Assembly: GCA_025266875.1 (NCBI GenBank)
Contig: JALLLT010000007.1
Span: 930,001 to 994,000, forward strand
Length of the DNA: 64,000 nucleotides
Source of the DNA: Fennellomyces sp. T-0311
Lineage: Eukaryota > Mucoromycota > Mucoromycetes > Mucorales > Lichtheimiaceae
Reading direction: 5' to 3'
Shown here: in pieces, positions 1 to 10,831 of the stretch
Numbering within the stretch: the stretch's first letter is position 1
Layout of the letters: every line of letters begins with the position of its first letter
Notes under the pieces: generated by a model
The model's input: only the letters and a program-made list of their open reading frames with translations
Database searches by the model: none
What the model was told of the DNA's origin: nothing
Position numbers and translations under genes: made by a program

Positions 1-2
1 CA

Positions 3-164
3 TTGCTGGTTTGGAACGCCGAAAAGGAACTGCGTGCAAAGGGCATTGATCCAAAGGACCCATTGGCAGGCATGGGAAAGGAACAGGAAAAAACTCAGGT
101 TTCCGACTCGGCACAGGAGGGTTCGGCATCTTCGCAAGAAAAGAAAGTTGAAAACCTTGCCTAA
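3..164 (+). CDS. 3' end of an unrecognised gene (partial)
   Basis: An open frame enters from the left edge and runs 53 codons to a TAA at 162-164. The tail is hydrophilic, with 'KGIDPKDPLAGMGK' followed by a Ser/Gln/Glu/Lys-rich stretch ending 'VENLA', as in a disordered C-terminus. No catalytic motif is visible in this fragment, and the family cannot be named without the upstream exons. An AT-rich, probably 3' untranslated stretch follows directly. Confidence 0.6.
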   Translation: MLVWNAEKELRAKGIDPKDPLAGMGKEQEKTQVSDSAQEGSASSQEKKVENLA

Positions 165-600
165 TATTTGCAGAATTTAGAAACAGCATCACTTTCTTGT
201 GTCCCTATGTGTTACCCTGATTTCTTCTTTTTACCTTATTTTGTATGATTATCCCACAATTACCATTTATTCTCTTATTAACCACTTACGGATTGTGCTC
301 ATTGCTTTTTTTTTATATTTTTTTGCTAATACACAAATGAACTTTATTTCGTTATCTTTCTTATATTTTCTCCTAGATACGACGCATAGAGAGGTACAAA
401 AGTCCTAAAAAGCGCGGTGTAGTCAAGGCTCAGCATTTTGTATATTACTACCATTGGCTCATCTGCTTTGCAAGAAAGTCGACAATTGGCTAGACTAAAT
501 TTGACATAACGCATCTCGTTGATCCAAATACGGCTTTTGATAACCCATATGACGATAACTGCAGCAGTTGGCATTTTGGTTAGTCTATCGCCAAGCCCAT
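165..600. other. AT-rich spacer
   Basis: Probable 3' flank of the preceding gene. It has pyrimidine-rich runs near 225-330 and no frame with coding character. No RNA gene or repeat was recognised. Confidence 0.5.
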
Positions 601-906
601 CTATAGCTTAGATGGCACTACAAACAAAGGATAGCATGACGTCAAAACATTTGTAAGCTGTCGATGATGTGGTCGTTTCCATTTCACTTCTTGGCAAAAA
701 TTACCAAGAGAGTATGGTTTGTAGAAACATTCTATCGTTTTTACACACACTTGGTCCGTAAGCTTCGTATATGGCAAAAGTACCTCGTACAATTGTGTCG
801 CTTTGTACACGTCGGTCCTGACCGGCTCATCTACTACCCCGTGAACATGTTCGACTGCGCTAATGCAGAAATGCATGTCGTAATTGAGAATCTTCTCAAT
901 CAGCAA
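601..906 (-). pseudogene. Possible distal fragment of the DUF6729-like relic
   Basis: A minus-strand open stretch holds protein-like sequence such as 'ATQLYEVLLPYTKLTDQ' and 'YSLGNFCQEVKWKR', but it has no ATG start and no intact ends. It lies downstream of, and on the same strand as, the decayed gene at 1417-3469, so it may be that element's 3' part. This is inference from position and orientation. It could equally be an unrelated remnant. Confidence 0.25.
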
Positions 907-1416
907 GTGTCCATTCTTTTAGCTCCCACCCATTTCCCACCAGTCAAATAACCAGCATTGCGTAGCTACTATAGCATTGGTGGTCTGCATATTTTTTTTA
1001 AGTTCATGATATCTGTGGATGCTGCTTTTAAGAAAGGTTCATAGATCACAACACCTCCCACCTACTATGACGAAGCGCACATATTTGATCTAAACCAGGA
1101 AAATGGGCGCATTCTAATAAAAAAAAAAAGCACTGGCTTGTGTATTACACTAGAGTCATTTGTGCTTTGTATATTGAGTCGCCACCTTTGTGCTACCTGG
1201 GTCCCATCGTTGGTGCGCTCTGGAACTTACCAACGGAAAGTTTTTGGTACATTTCACGTCGCCGGTAATAATAGCTATAGTTTACCGGAGATCAAGTGGT
1301 TTCTAGAATATCTTTTCTCACTATATACGTATCCAAAAGGATGAGCACTATTACCCGGATCTTGGATTATCATATCAGACCCGCGGCTGTCGTTTAATTT
1401 AGGAATATGCTTATTT

Positions 1417-3469
1417 TTATCCCCAAAACTGCCTCGAGGAACTTTCAATATTACTAGTGTAGATTATGACGAGTGGTAATATAATTTTCTTTATATCAAT
1501 ACGATATTGATCTACATCGTATAGATCTAATAATGTTGCGGCACCATACAACTTCACTTGTTTTAACAAAATACGAGCTTTAGGGAACACCATTCCATAT
1601 GTGGATAGCATATAAAAGCGGTCGATCATTATTTCGGTCATCAACAGGCTTTTAGAAAGTGCTGAGGTCATTAAATCGTCAATGAAATAAGTCGTTTGGT
1701 GCATCATTGCAAAACAGGTTTTTACAATTGAAAACATGTGGCTATATCTCATGTCACATATATTCAGAGAACATCACGAGTCGCCAGACAATGTTATATG
1801 TAAAAAATAGTTTCGGCAACTTGAATCCATACATCTTGTATGACTTCATCATTTCTTGGAACGGTGCTTGTAAATGTGATAAAGACTTCGTGGGAACCAA
1901 TAGCTGCATGCGGATTTCCTCGTACTCGTTACAGACTGTGTAAAGTGCGCCAAAAGTCGGTGAATCTCCCATCTTGCTATTTTCTTGATGAACTTGAATG
2001 TGTGGTCTCCTTTGAGTATTTCGCCTTCAACCGCAACAATCTCGTTGTCCATAAACGGACGAAGTACATTCAATATAGCATTGTAGACAAGTCGAAAGTA
2101 CGGCACAGAAGGTATATATCCAGCATATCCCTCAGGATCCTTGAATGCTGAGAATTCAGGATAACTTTTAATACGAGCTTGGGTTTCTTGCACGGTTGGA
2201 TTATGTAGACGATGTATTTGGTATAGAGTGTATACGATATCGAGACGGATATGACGCTTGGTATGTAGCTCATCGAGCATGTCTTGAAAATTGGCGAATC
2301 CCATACCGTGTTGAACACAAGGTCGTAATACATCAATTAGGTCTTTCGAAATTCCACAACGATATGTCAAAACTGCAGGGAATTCTGCTGCTAGCTGGTC
2401 GGGGAGTTGCGTCAAAACTTTTTCGTCGTGTGCGCCCAGCGAAGTGCCGCATGTTTTACATTTATATCGTCTCGACATAATGTAAAAGCACCTTTAAGCA
2501 AGATTACAGTTGATCATTAACGGTGTGTCATTTTTTTATGTATAACCATCTATACCTGCGAAGATCCACCACTCGACGTGCATGAGGGTCCTTGTAGAAC
2601 CCTTTGTCTTCAAGTTTACTTTTTATAGGTTGTTTCGTCTTCCTCAGCATAGCATTTCGGGCTGCGGCAGTACAGTTGATCGACAAGCAAATGTGAAAAC
2701 CACAAGAATATACGAGGAAAGTATAGCGGTTCGGGATTCAGTATCTTCCTCTCGTAATGCAAAGTATGGCGCCTTTGGCTCAACCCAAAAATTGCCCGCC
2801 TTGTACTCCCGCGGATAACCACCATCTTTGTCTCTGATTCGATTCTAATATCCAAAAAGTATTTCGCAAGCACACCCTCATTTTTTTCTTTGTACGCTTG
2901 ATCGTCATCGTTGAGAGCTTGTGCTTCATTCGGGACGAGGTCGTCATTGCTTTCTACGCCAGTATCGTGGCTGTCATGATTTTCATCTTCCTCTAACTCG
3001 TCTATCAAGTCCTTCAAAGTGAAGCAGTCGTCATCGATAGACACCTGTATAATAGTTGAATATATAACTATATGTGGGTAACAACTCTTTCTGGATAAAA
3101 ACCTGGGGAGAGACAATGCTTTGCTGGTCGTTTATAATGGATGAAGGTTCGGTCTCTAAACTTGCTGCATCGCCTACAGTAGACTCTGATGATTCTCGGG
3201 GGCATAGAAACGAATTGGGTCATTGTCTGTTGACCGGCAAGAGGGGATACAATTCTCTTCTTCTTGTTCGTGCTTCCTCGAGGTCTGCCAGGACCACGAC
3301 GCTTTTGTTTTGGGGGCTGATTCGAATGCTTCATACGTAAATTGGCTGGAAATGGAGGAGGTAGATAGAGCGGAAAAAACACACAACGTGAAGAACCCGT
3401 GTAAAATGTTATCTTCGGCAGACCTTCGACAGCAACAATCAAAACGCCAACAGTTTTACCCACACGCAA
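1417..3469 (-). pseudogene. Decayed DUF6729-like mobile-element gene
   Basis: Reading right to left, the minus strand gives three blocks in different frames. The first (about 3469-3070) is basic with an AT-hook-like 'KRRGPGRPRGSTNKKKR'. The second (about 3116-2616) is acidic and ends with 'IFLWFSHLLVDQLYC' and a CxxxxC pair. The third (2478-1754) has 'YKCKTCGTSLGAHDEK', 'GYAGYIPSVPYF' and 'ILKGDHTFKFIKKIA', then 'ALYTVCNEYEEIRMQLLVPT' in another frame. The order and motifs match my recollection of DUF6729-type proteins, which are repetitive in Mucoromycota and Basidiomycota and probably belong to mobile elements. Frame changes and stops between blocks show decay. A terminal-type motif at 3636-3657 may mark its 5' end. 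No intact catalytic domain is visible. The family name is from memory and moderately certain; pseudogene status is clear. Confidence 0.6.
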
Positions 3470-4330
3470 GTGTCACACAAGGGGAACACAAAGGGCCACC
3501 TATCAACCGTGCAAGATCCCCGCCTTAACTTGTGATATGATTGGCTCGATGTTCGATACTCTCACACTATGCACCAAGTATGCCGTTGCTTAACTTTTGA
3601 TATCATTGGCTCTGGGCCTACCCCAGTAGCGAAAATTTGCAACTGTGAAACCCCCTAATGCGACTAAGCGGAATTTTATGTACTCCCCACAGTTTTGTGC
3701 ACTCCCGTAGCTCTTCACCCGAATTGCCATAAGCCGCTCGTTCTCTCTCGTTATCATGGAAGCCATCTGTTACTGTTCATGTGGAAATGCCAAACGACTG
3801 TCAGAAATGCGAGTGGAGAGTAGGAGCACGACCCAATAGAAGATAGCTAGGAACAAGACGGAGATAAGAATACTACTCTACTAAAGGATAATACAACTAC
3901 TAACCAATCAACAAGAATGCAAGAACCCACGAGAATGGATCAAGCGGCAAGACAGAACAAGACAAGAACAAGACTAGACTAGAAGGTGGGTGTTAGGTGC
4001 TTTCCACTACGCATTGACCACATGGATGGTTACCAATGGCAAGACCGGACAAGGACAAGAACTAGGATAGAGATGGACCCTAGAGGTTGGTCAAGACAAG
4101 GATAAGGTAGATAGAATAATGTGACGAGATAAACTGATGCCTTTATTGCTCTTATTCTTATCCGATATATATACCCAATGCTCGCAAGAAATAATAAATA
4201 CAACGATGGAATTAATGACAATGAAATACAATATCGGTAAGATGAGCAATAATGCGGGGTAATATTAATGAAGTAAGGGGAAGGGGGTGACAACGATGCA
4301 TACTGTTACTATGTCCTAATCGGTCATGAC
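3470..4330. other. Non-coding stretch between two mobile elements
   Basis: No gene is seen. There are two similar short segments ('cttaacttgtgatatgattg' near 3522 and 'cttaacttttgatatcattg' near 3590), then A/G-rich low-complexity sequence around 3830-3990. Confidence 0.5.
3636..3657 (-). repeat. Element-terminus motif shared with 12201-12222
   Basis: These 22 bases are an exact reverse complement of 12201-12222, whose core is GGGGGTTTCACAGTTGCAAA. A G-run entered from TA is typical of DNA-transposon ends. The orientation here fits a right-hand end, possibly of the DUF6729-like relic. The partner end was not found nearby. Confidence 0.45.
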
Positions 4331-4333
4331 ATT

Positions 4334-4369
4334 AGAGGGTTTTAGGACTTCGTAAAATTGAATTTTACG
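4334..4369 (+). repeat. Left terminal inverted repeat of the Harbinger element
   Basis: 36 bp, an exact reverse complement of 7580-7615. The target duplication ATT directly precedes it. Confidence 0.85.
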
Positions 4370-4468
4370 GTGTTACCTACTATATACGATGAGATACCTG
4401 ACTTTGAAAAGGCAAGGCTGTGCTGGTACGAATAAAGCAGGATCAGTTGCACAGACGAGGCTCATCTA

Positions 4469-4640
4469 CAGTGGCCGCTTTATATAGCGATATTTTATAT
4501 AACGATAATTCGATATAACGATACAATTCTCGATGCACCAAAACGGTAATCTCTGCCAAATCCCATTTTATATAACGATAATTCGATATAACGATAAAGT
4601 TTGGGCTGCACCATCGTATCGTTATATAAAGCGACCACTG
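4469..4640. mobile_element. Nested pogo/Tigger-like MITE, 172 bp
   Basis: The ends CAGTGGCCGCTTTATATAGCG and, inverted, CAGTGGTCGCTTTATATAACG match at 19 of 21 positions and are flanked on both sides by TA. TA targets and a CAGTGG-type end followed by a T/A-rich 'ataacgata' are typical of pogo/Tigger elements. It has no coding capacity. A 'ttttatataacgataattcgatataacgata'-type segment is repeated inside at about 4493 and 4565. It lies between the Harbinger left repeat and the transposase start, so it arrived later or travels with this copy. Confidence 0.7.
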
Positions 4641-4718
4641 TACTAAAAGCACAATCACAGCTGCCATGCTGTTTTTTGGCTTTGTCCTTTTTTTATCCCC
4701 ATTTTTTACGAATTCAAC

Positions 4719-6107
4719 ATGTCCAGCTACGCTGAAGCTCTCGACCAAAATCTTCTTGGCTACGAAGCTCTTTTGGAGCGCAGAATTTATAGACAGTTCG
4801 CTGAGAGAGAACCAAGAAAGATGTTTAATTTAGATAACATTGCGGACAGAAAGTGTCTCAAAAAGTTCCGCTTTACTAAGGCACAGGTACATAAAACAGA
4901 AGCCATGAAGTACTTACCAACTTATATAGTTTTTCAAATATAAATTAATCCGCCATGTCAATAGATCAGAACAATAATTAGAGCGATGGAGCTACCACCA
5001 TCTCTTACTTTCAACGAAGAAACCATTCGTGCTCGTTTTCGGGTCCCTACCGAAGAAGCAATTGCCATTTGTCTGCGTCGGCTTGCGTACCCACAACGCT
5101 ACTGCGACATGGACGACTTGTTTGATCGATCTGAAGCCGCACTGTGCATCATCTTCAATGGTGTCATTGATTACCTTTATGACAAGTATGCTGCATTGTT
5201 GGAATTTGCCGAGTGTCAATTCACACCACATAAGCTTCATCGGTTTGCAAATGCTATTCATGGCAAAGGTAGCACTCCATATAAAGAAAGGTGCTTATGA
5301 TCCATTAAAGTATAACTAGTAGTTGTATTTCTCTATATAGGAGCGCCACTTGATAATTGCATCGGCTTTCTCGATGGTACTGTTAGAGGTATTTGCAGAC
5401 CAATCGAGGACCAGGAGCTATTGTATAATGGGCACAAAGTAAGTATACAACTGGAACTGATGTTTCGACAGCGTGATGTTGTTAACAATGGAGATGTGTG
5501 TGTAATTATTTATGTATAGCATAAGCATGCACTGAAGTTCCAAGCTCTTACCACACCTGATGGTATCACTGCATGTCTTTATGGCCCAGTTTGCGGTTCT
5601 CACCATGATGGATATCTCCTAACTGAATCTCGTCTGCTCGAGCGTTTCGAAAACATACTAAATCTCGATAATGGATCACGGTTCATAGTATATGGTGATC
5701 TGGCATACCGTCGACACCAAAATCTGGGTTCTCCCCACCGTGTCCCTCGAGGTGTTTAATTTTATAAATGTGCAATAAGCATGTTATGTTTCAATACTTA
5801 AACGCCCACCGTAGATGATCGTACTAGCCCGGAATCCATTCGGAACCAACAGATGTCAAAGATCAGAATCTCGGTTGAATGGGAATTCGGAAGGACACTC
5901 AACCTTTTTGGATTTGTTGACTATGCAAAAAACCAAAAGATATTGTTGAGCCCAGTTGGGATGTATTACCCGATTGCAGTCTTGTTCAAAAACATCAAAG
6001 TATGTTTGGGGGACGGGCAATCCGCAAAATACTTCTGCATCCGACCTCCTACCCTGGAAGAATATCTTAGTGCTGCTAACGAAGCATTTCGACAGCGTAA
6101 TAATTAA
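4719..6107 (+). CDS. PIF/Harbinger DDE (Tnp4-type) transposase
   Basis: Transposase that would cut and paste the surrounding element. Five exons give one continuous frame of 366 residues: 4719-4909, 4982-5268, 5341-5438, 5520-5751 and 5815-6107, all introns GT-AG. The presumed DDE triad is visible: Asp in 'NCIGFLDGTVR', Asp in 'FIVYGDLAYRR' and Glu in 'RISVEWEFGRT', the spacing expected of DDE_Tnp_4. The N-terminal part ('KFRFTKAQVHK', 'ICLRRLAYPQRYCDMDDLF') matches the helical region that precedes the catalytic core in this family. The first intron assignment (donor at 4910) is the only one I found that keeps the frame. No inactivating change was seen, so the gene could be functional. Confidence 0.8.
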
Positions 6108-6202
6108 TTCTGATATGATTACTTATATCGGTACATATACTCAGATATTTATACTTATACTTATACTTATAAATTTATTTTATAACAACTACATATAAAG
6201 GT

Positions 6203-7344
6203 TTACTGCTGTTGCTGAGGAGGATATAGTGCCTTGAAAATGTGTTGAATTGTGGCATCTTGCCTTGCCACAATGTTTTGCAAGTATGCAACTTGGGCTT
6301 CCAGGTTGCTAACCCTGTCTTGCATTGCCTTTGCCGTTTCCACATGTTCGCGATGAGTCTTGCGAAGTGCCGCAAGTTCCTCGATTTCCTGGGCAAGAGC
6401 ATTGCCAGCCGAGCTCTTTGGGTTACTCTTCTTTCTCCGAGGAGGAGGAGAAGGAATAGTGTTGCTACTGTTGCCCTCTTCATCATCTTGTCGGCGACGA
6501 ACAAGCGAGGCAGCAATCATTCTCTTCTCTTTCCGGTCTTTGCGCTCCTGTTTCTCGTCCTTTATCGCCTTCTCTCTGTTGACCTTCGCCTCTTGATTTC
6601 ACCTATGCAATCGAATTGTTTTTACATGATTATGAGCAACATAAGATACAAATATTGTCAATGCCACACGTACCATTTGAGCGAGACTTATAAGCTTCTC
6701 TTCGAAGGCAGAAGGTTGAAGACCACCAAGGCCACTGGACGTTGCCAATTTCTTAAGGTACGGACCATCGTCATCCTTTAAGATATCGATCCGATCTCTG
6801 CAGTATCTTTCTGTGATCTCCTTATCTGTGATGAGACCTTGTTCAATGTGCTTCTTGGCACCTTCGTTGACTTTCGTAGTCAGTTCAATCCAGGCTGGTC
6901 CTACTTGCCCATGCTTTTGCGCGAAGGGCTGGATATCCAGAAAATGGTCCAAGATTAACTCGTCGAGTACTTCTGACCGAGTCATATTTTTTTTCTTCTT
7001 GCTATTTTCTGCCGCTTTCTTCTGATTCTTCTGTTTTTTTTGCCCTTCTTGTTGGCCACCGCCGCATAGACGTTTGCAACTGGGGTCGCATCTTCATTAT
7101 CAGAGGCAGAAACATCTTCGACAGGTACAAACTCTTGGATGTTGGCAGTAGCCTGTATTTATATGCGAAGATGAGATAATTAATAAATGACAAGGTAATT
7201 TTATTTTGCATAAATTTAACATACCTCAGCAGTTATCTCGCTATTGCGTGCTTGCTGTGCAGCGGCTTCTGCAACGGCTTCTGCAGCACGCAGCGTGTGA
7301 ACATACTGTTCAGTTTCGTCAATAATCGAGAAGTTGTAATACAT
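6203..7344 (-). CDS. Second Harbinger gene: basic, coiled-coil protein needing a -1 frameshift
   Basis: Exons are 7225-7344, 6674-7152 and 6203-6589, giving about 328 residues if the frame shifts back one base in an eight-A run at 7034-7041. PIF/Harbinger elements normally carry a second DNA-binding (Myb/trihelix-like) protein that helps the transposase reach the nucleus and bind DNA; this is inferred to be that partner. Visible features are an Ala-rich N-terminus, a Lys/Arg-rich linker, a helical middle segment beginning 'MTRSEVLDELILDHFLD', a basic 'EKQERKDRKEKR' stretch and a C-terminal coiled coil ending in a Gln run. No clear Myb signature was seen. The frame change is either a mutation, an assembly error or programmed. 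Confidence 0.6.
7033..7039 (-). promoter_or_regulatory. Candidate -1 slippery heptamer A AAA AAC
   Basis: Read on the minus strand, the zero-frame codons GGC AAA AAA AAC place the canonical X XXY YYZ heptamer in register. A -1 shift there joins the two open frames of the second Harbinger gene, and both frames are open across the overlap. No strong downstream stem-loop is obvious by eye, so a homopolymer indel remains an equal explanation. Confidence 0.35.
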
Positions 7345-7579
7345 TTTCTGGAGAAATAAAGAAGTAAAGGATGTAGATGAAAAGAAGGCTGAGCTGTCTT
7401 TTTTATAGTGCAAGAAGGGGGCTGAGCTGTCAGGTAGGTTGGCAAAGAACAGAAGGCATTCTCATTGGACCGGTTAAACATCCCGTCATCTTTTTTCAGA
7501 ATATCAATTTTACGAAATGCTTCGTAAAATTGCATAGCGTCACCCCAATTGAAGTAACACCAACTTCCTTTTGAAGGTT

Positions 7580-7615
7580 CGTAAAATTCAATTTTACGAA
7601 GTCCTAAAACCCTCT
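7580..7615 (-). repeat. Right terminal inverted repeat of the Harbinger element
   Basis: 36 bp, an exact reverse complement of 4334-4369, followed by the target duplication ATT. A second partial palindromic motif ('acgaaatgcttcgtaaaatt') lies just inside, near 7513. Confidence 0.85.
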
Positions 7616-7745
7616 ATTTCCTTGCAATTCAACTGCGACAACTACTCTGTTAGGTTAGTGTAACCATAGTACAAGCTTAAATTGTATCACAATCAAACAG
7701 ATTTTGGTACCACTCGATTGACTAAAAAAAGCTTTATTACAAAAA

Positions 7746-9005
7746 TTATTGCGATTCGCCATCATTCCGAGCTTGACGCTTTCGCGATCGGCGACAACGT
7801 TCATCTGCCAAAACATCGTCCGGGGTTATAACCCTGGACGAAAAGTTTCTTGACGCAGGTCGGTTGGGCACATAAGCCACGAAACTTGGCCTCCGAGGCA
7901 GTTGTTGCTGTGGTTGCGGTTGCAGTGGTAGCGGTGGTGGTGGTAGCGGTGGTGGTGATGGTAGCGCAAAGGAGTCCAGGACACGCTCTTCCCCGTTACT
8001 ATTCAAATGCCACCAAGTTAAAATAATATCTTCAACCAAGAGCAGAAAAATACACTCATACCTGATGTCGACATTACCAGATGATCCCGGTTGATGAGCA
8101 AGCACAGAGAACGAAGAAGAGGATGCATGTTCACCGGCAACGCTAGTGTTTTATTACAATGAGTTAGATCGGAAATGTAGCATGATAGATGTAGCTTACC
8201 TCCCATCACCAATAATGGATTCTGAAGGACTAAAGAAAATCGATTAGTAATAAATATGTAACTCTTAATATTGCACTTATCTTGCTCCTCAGACATCATG
8301 GATGGCTGTCGCTCCATTGTTACAGACGCGTTCATCCGCGTCGAAATTGTCAACATGGCTAAGGGGGGTGCGGACAGACCAGTGCTCATATGTTCTGGGA
8401 TGACACTGATGGTGGTACCGGCACTCTTCTTCGCTGCTGCACTGGTGTACTTCGTATATTCGTCGTCTCATATAATATAAACGCACCATGAGTATACAAT
8501 GATCATTGAAACATTACTTCTTTGTCAAAGATGCCCATTTAATGGAGAACGCACCCTTGGCCACCCAGTTACCTTCACAATTGTTCATTGGAACAACATA
8601 TGCCTGTCGAATAAAGGTGGCCAGGCTGTTCTCCACCGTCACCCTTTGGAAGTGGTCAACCTCCGTGATACTGCCAATGGGTGAATTCTTGGCGTGGAGC
8701 GACTGAACGCCAAGGACACCCACTTTATGGATCATCGTGAAGTAAATGGAATCCTTATTTTCTCTCACGGAGGGGCTGCACTTGCTGGCAAAGAAGTTTT
8801 TGATGGCCCGGGGCTGGACCGTCTTCTTAATGCTGGAGTTTGGTTTCAACGGCGCCAAGGACCACCTCTTCTCCCAAAGAGACTTGCTGCCTAACTAAGT
8901 CAGCAACCTGCACTTGGAGGACCATCATCTGTTCGCCGAAGCAGAGACAGTGGCCTGCAGATCGCTCACTTGTTGCTGCAGAGTCACAAGCTGGTAACTT
9001 ACCTG
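7746..9005 (-). CDS. Unrecognised multi-exon protein, possibly mobile-element derived
   Basis: Several minus-strand segments join across short introns. The 3' half is coherent: a Ser/Thr/Ala-rich segment (about 8457-8281) containing 'MSTRMNASV'-like sequence, small exons with 'SPSESIIGDG' and 'AGEHASSSSFSVL', and a terminal exon (about 8006-7746) with a long Pro/Gln tract and 'RRSRKRQARND' before TAA. The 5' part (9005-8514) includes a heptad-like 'LVTLQQQVSDLQATVSASA' and a globular-looking block with 'YFTMIHKVGVLG'. I could not reconcile one junction near 8500, so there may be a frameshift. No family was recognised. It sits between a Harbinger element and repeats, so a mobile-element origin is plausible. 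Confidence 0.35.
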
Positions 9006-9212
9006 GCTCAGAACTCGCTGAACAGGGTTATTGAGGTCATGGCGCTAGTGGGGTTGGTGAGATTCATAGGAGAGTTATTCATTGAAGAAAGAAGTGGGCT
9101 GTATACCCTAAGCCACGTCACCCTAGTGATACGAGAAGGAGGTTGCAGTAAAAAGATCCTAGTATCCCCACTTTGAGTATCGGTGTAACAGATGTAAAGC
9201 GGTGTGCAAAAA

Positions 9213-9585
9213 ATATCTCCAATATCCACCATATCTCCCAATATCCCCCAAGAAAATCCAATATCGTTTAAAATCCATAAGTACCTAAAAGTGATAGTCA
9301 GTGTAATGTAATGTAATGAAGTTATTTATTTGCAAGAAGTTCAATATAAAAATATCTACCACTCGATGAAGAGAATGGGGTAATCGCCTTTACATGCACT
9401 TTATGCAGATATCTGTTTCTTGTTGAAGAAACCAAGGGGTAGACTTTTATATTTCGGGAACTTGTGGCACCTATCCCACCGTCCCACATGTTTATGGCAT
9501 AGTGACGCTTTCCGACAGCTTCAGGTATCCTTAAATAGTACGGGACATGAGGGATATTGGGAGATATGGTGGATATCGGAGATAT
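9213..9585. repeat. 373-bp segment with 35-bp inverted repeat ends
   Basis: 9213-9247 (starting ATATCTCCAATATCCACCAT) is the reverse complement of 9551-9585 with one mismatch. A further related copy of the GGAGATATTG motif lies at about 9645-9679. No open frame of interest lies between. This is either a small inverted-repeat element or a locally amplified motif. No target-site duplication was evident. Confidence 0.5.
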
Positions 9586-9589
9586 TGTA

Positions 9590-10830
9590 CTTAAGCTTCT
9601 TTCTAGATATATATATATGGTAATTTGTGTCCCAAGGTTGGAAATATTGGGAGATATTGGAGATCTTGGAGATATTTTTAACGATAGTGATATGGGTAAG
9701 TTTTTAGTTGTGGGTGAGCGGTTCAATATACAGTGTAGTCTTGATAAGAAAATCTCTGTAAAAGATCCGCTTCCTGATTAATTCCACTCCTAACGATTGA
9801 TGTTCCAATCGGCCATTTTTCGGGGACGAGCTCCAAAGCAGAAAAGGCCATCAATGTTACCAAATCTCAGGTGCGTAACATTAAAGGAGAAGGAGTAGAC
9901 ATAAACACTCGTTCCTTAACGGGTAACAGTGGCGTAGCAGAATTTCAATGAGTGATACTGAAAGACATAGCTGATCTGCCTGCAAATTTATGGCGTGCAA
10001 AGAAGGATACCCAGAAAAGCCGCCGTTATAGGACCCTTTTGCGATCAACAACGATTACTATGGAATTTCACCAGTGATAACAAAAGCGTGGCCATGAAAA
10101 TGGCACGTGTTGGAGGTGGCAATCGTCTTTCGACTTATTGAAGGCTTTCCTCCTCTACTGATCCCAAACAGAAAATCCCGCTCATATGAACGCAAAGAGC
10201 ACAGTAAAGCATCGCGTTGTATAAGAAATTCTGTGTGAAACAGGGTTCACAAGCAGGTTGAAATAAGATAAATAGAAAGGGTGAGTTAACCAAATACAGA
10301 TGTAAGCTCCTGAGCAAGATAATTGAGATCAAGTTAACTCGTTTACTTCGGTTGATACAACAAGGGTATTTAAGTGTTTCTGTGAGTAAGTTGACTGTGG
10401 ATAAAGCGGGCTGTGTCAGACATTACGCAGATATCTTTAACCACAGTGAAGGGTAAAATGTGGGATAAGCAGGAAGTACAACTGGTAAAATATCCGAGAG
10501 CAGAAGATAAACGAAGGTGCAGATGCACCATATAATAGAATATGACTGTCGCCGGGGAATACCCATACAACGAAGAACATACATCAAAGGTCAAGTGCGT
10601 ACTGAAAAGGGAAATGGTAGCATAAATGGAAAGGGGCCGAGAAACTTCGTTACAACGTTTACTCTTGTCACAATTTGGCTTTCCTTCCAATAGCCATCAT
10701 ACGTTCCTACACAATATTCGAAAAACTGGGTGAGGTGACTTGCTTGTCTGCAGAGCTTCAATGAATACCTACTAAATAAGCAGTGAATGCAGAATATACT
10801 TGCTCTGAAAGGTTCCCAAGCCCACGAGTA
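9590..10830. other. No gene recognised
   Basis: Open frames are short and lack coding character on both strands. Apart from the extra GGAGATATTG copy near 9650, no repeat or RNA gene was recognised. Confidence 0.45.
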
Positions 10831-10831
10831 G

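Larger units (their letters stand above)
4334..7615. mobile_element. Complete PIF/Harbinger-type DNA transposon
   Basis: The element is bounded by perfect 36-bp terminal inverted repeats (4334-4369 and 7580-7615) starting AGAGGGTTTTAGGACTTCGT. A 3-bp target-site duplication ATT lies outside them (4331-4333 and 7616-7618). A 3-bp duplication is characteristic of PIF/Harbinger. Inside are a plus-strand DDE transposase with introns and a minus-strand second gene. The two genes are convergent and end 95 bp apart, the usual two-gene Harbinger layout. Identical repeats and nearly intact genes imply a recent insertion. The inner half of each repeat is itself palindromic, centred on CGTAAAATTGAATTTTACG. 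A pogo-like MITE has inserted near the left end. Confidence 0.85.

Noticed and set aside
6242..6781. 179-codon plus-strand frame
   Set aside because: Antisense of the second Harbinger gene, whose minus-strand frame has coherent exons and a coiled coil.
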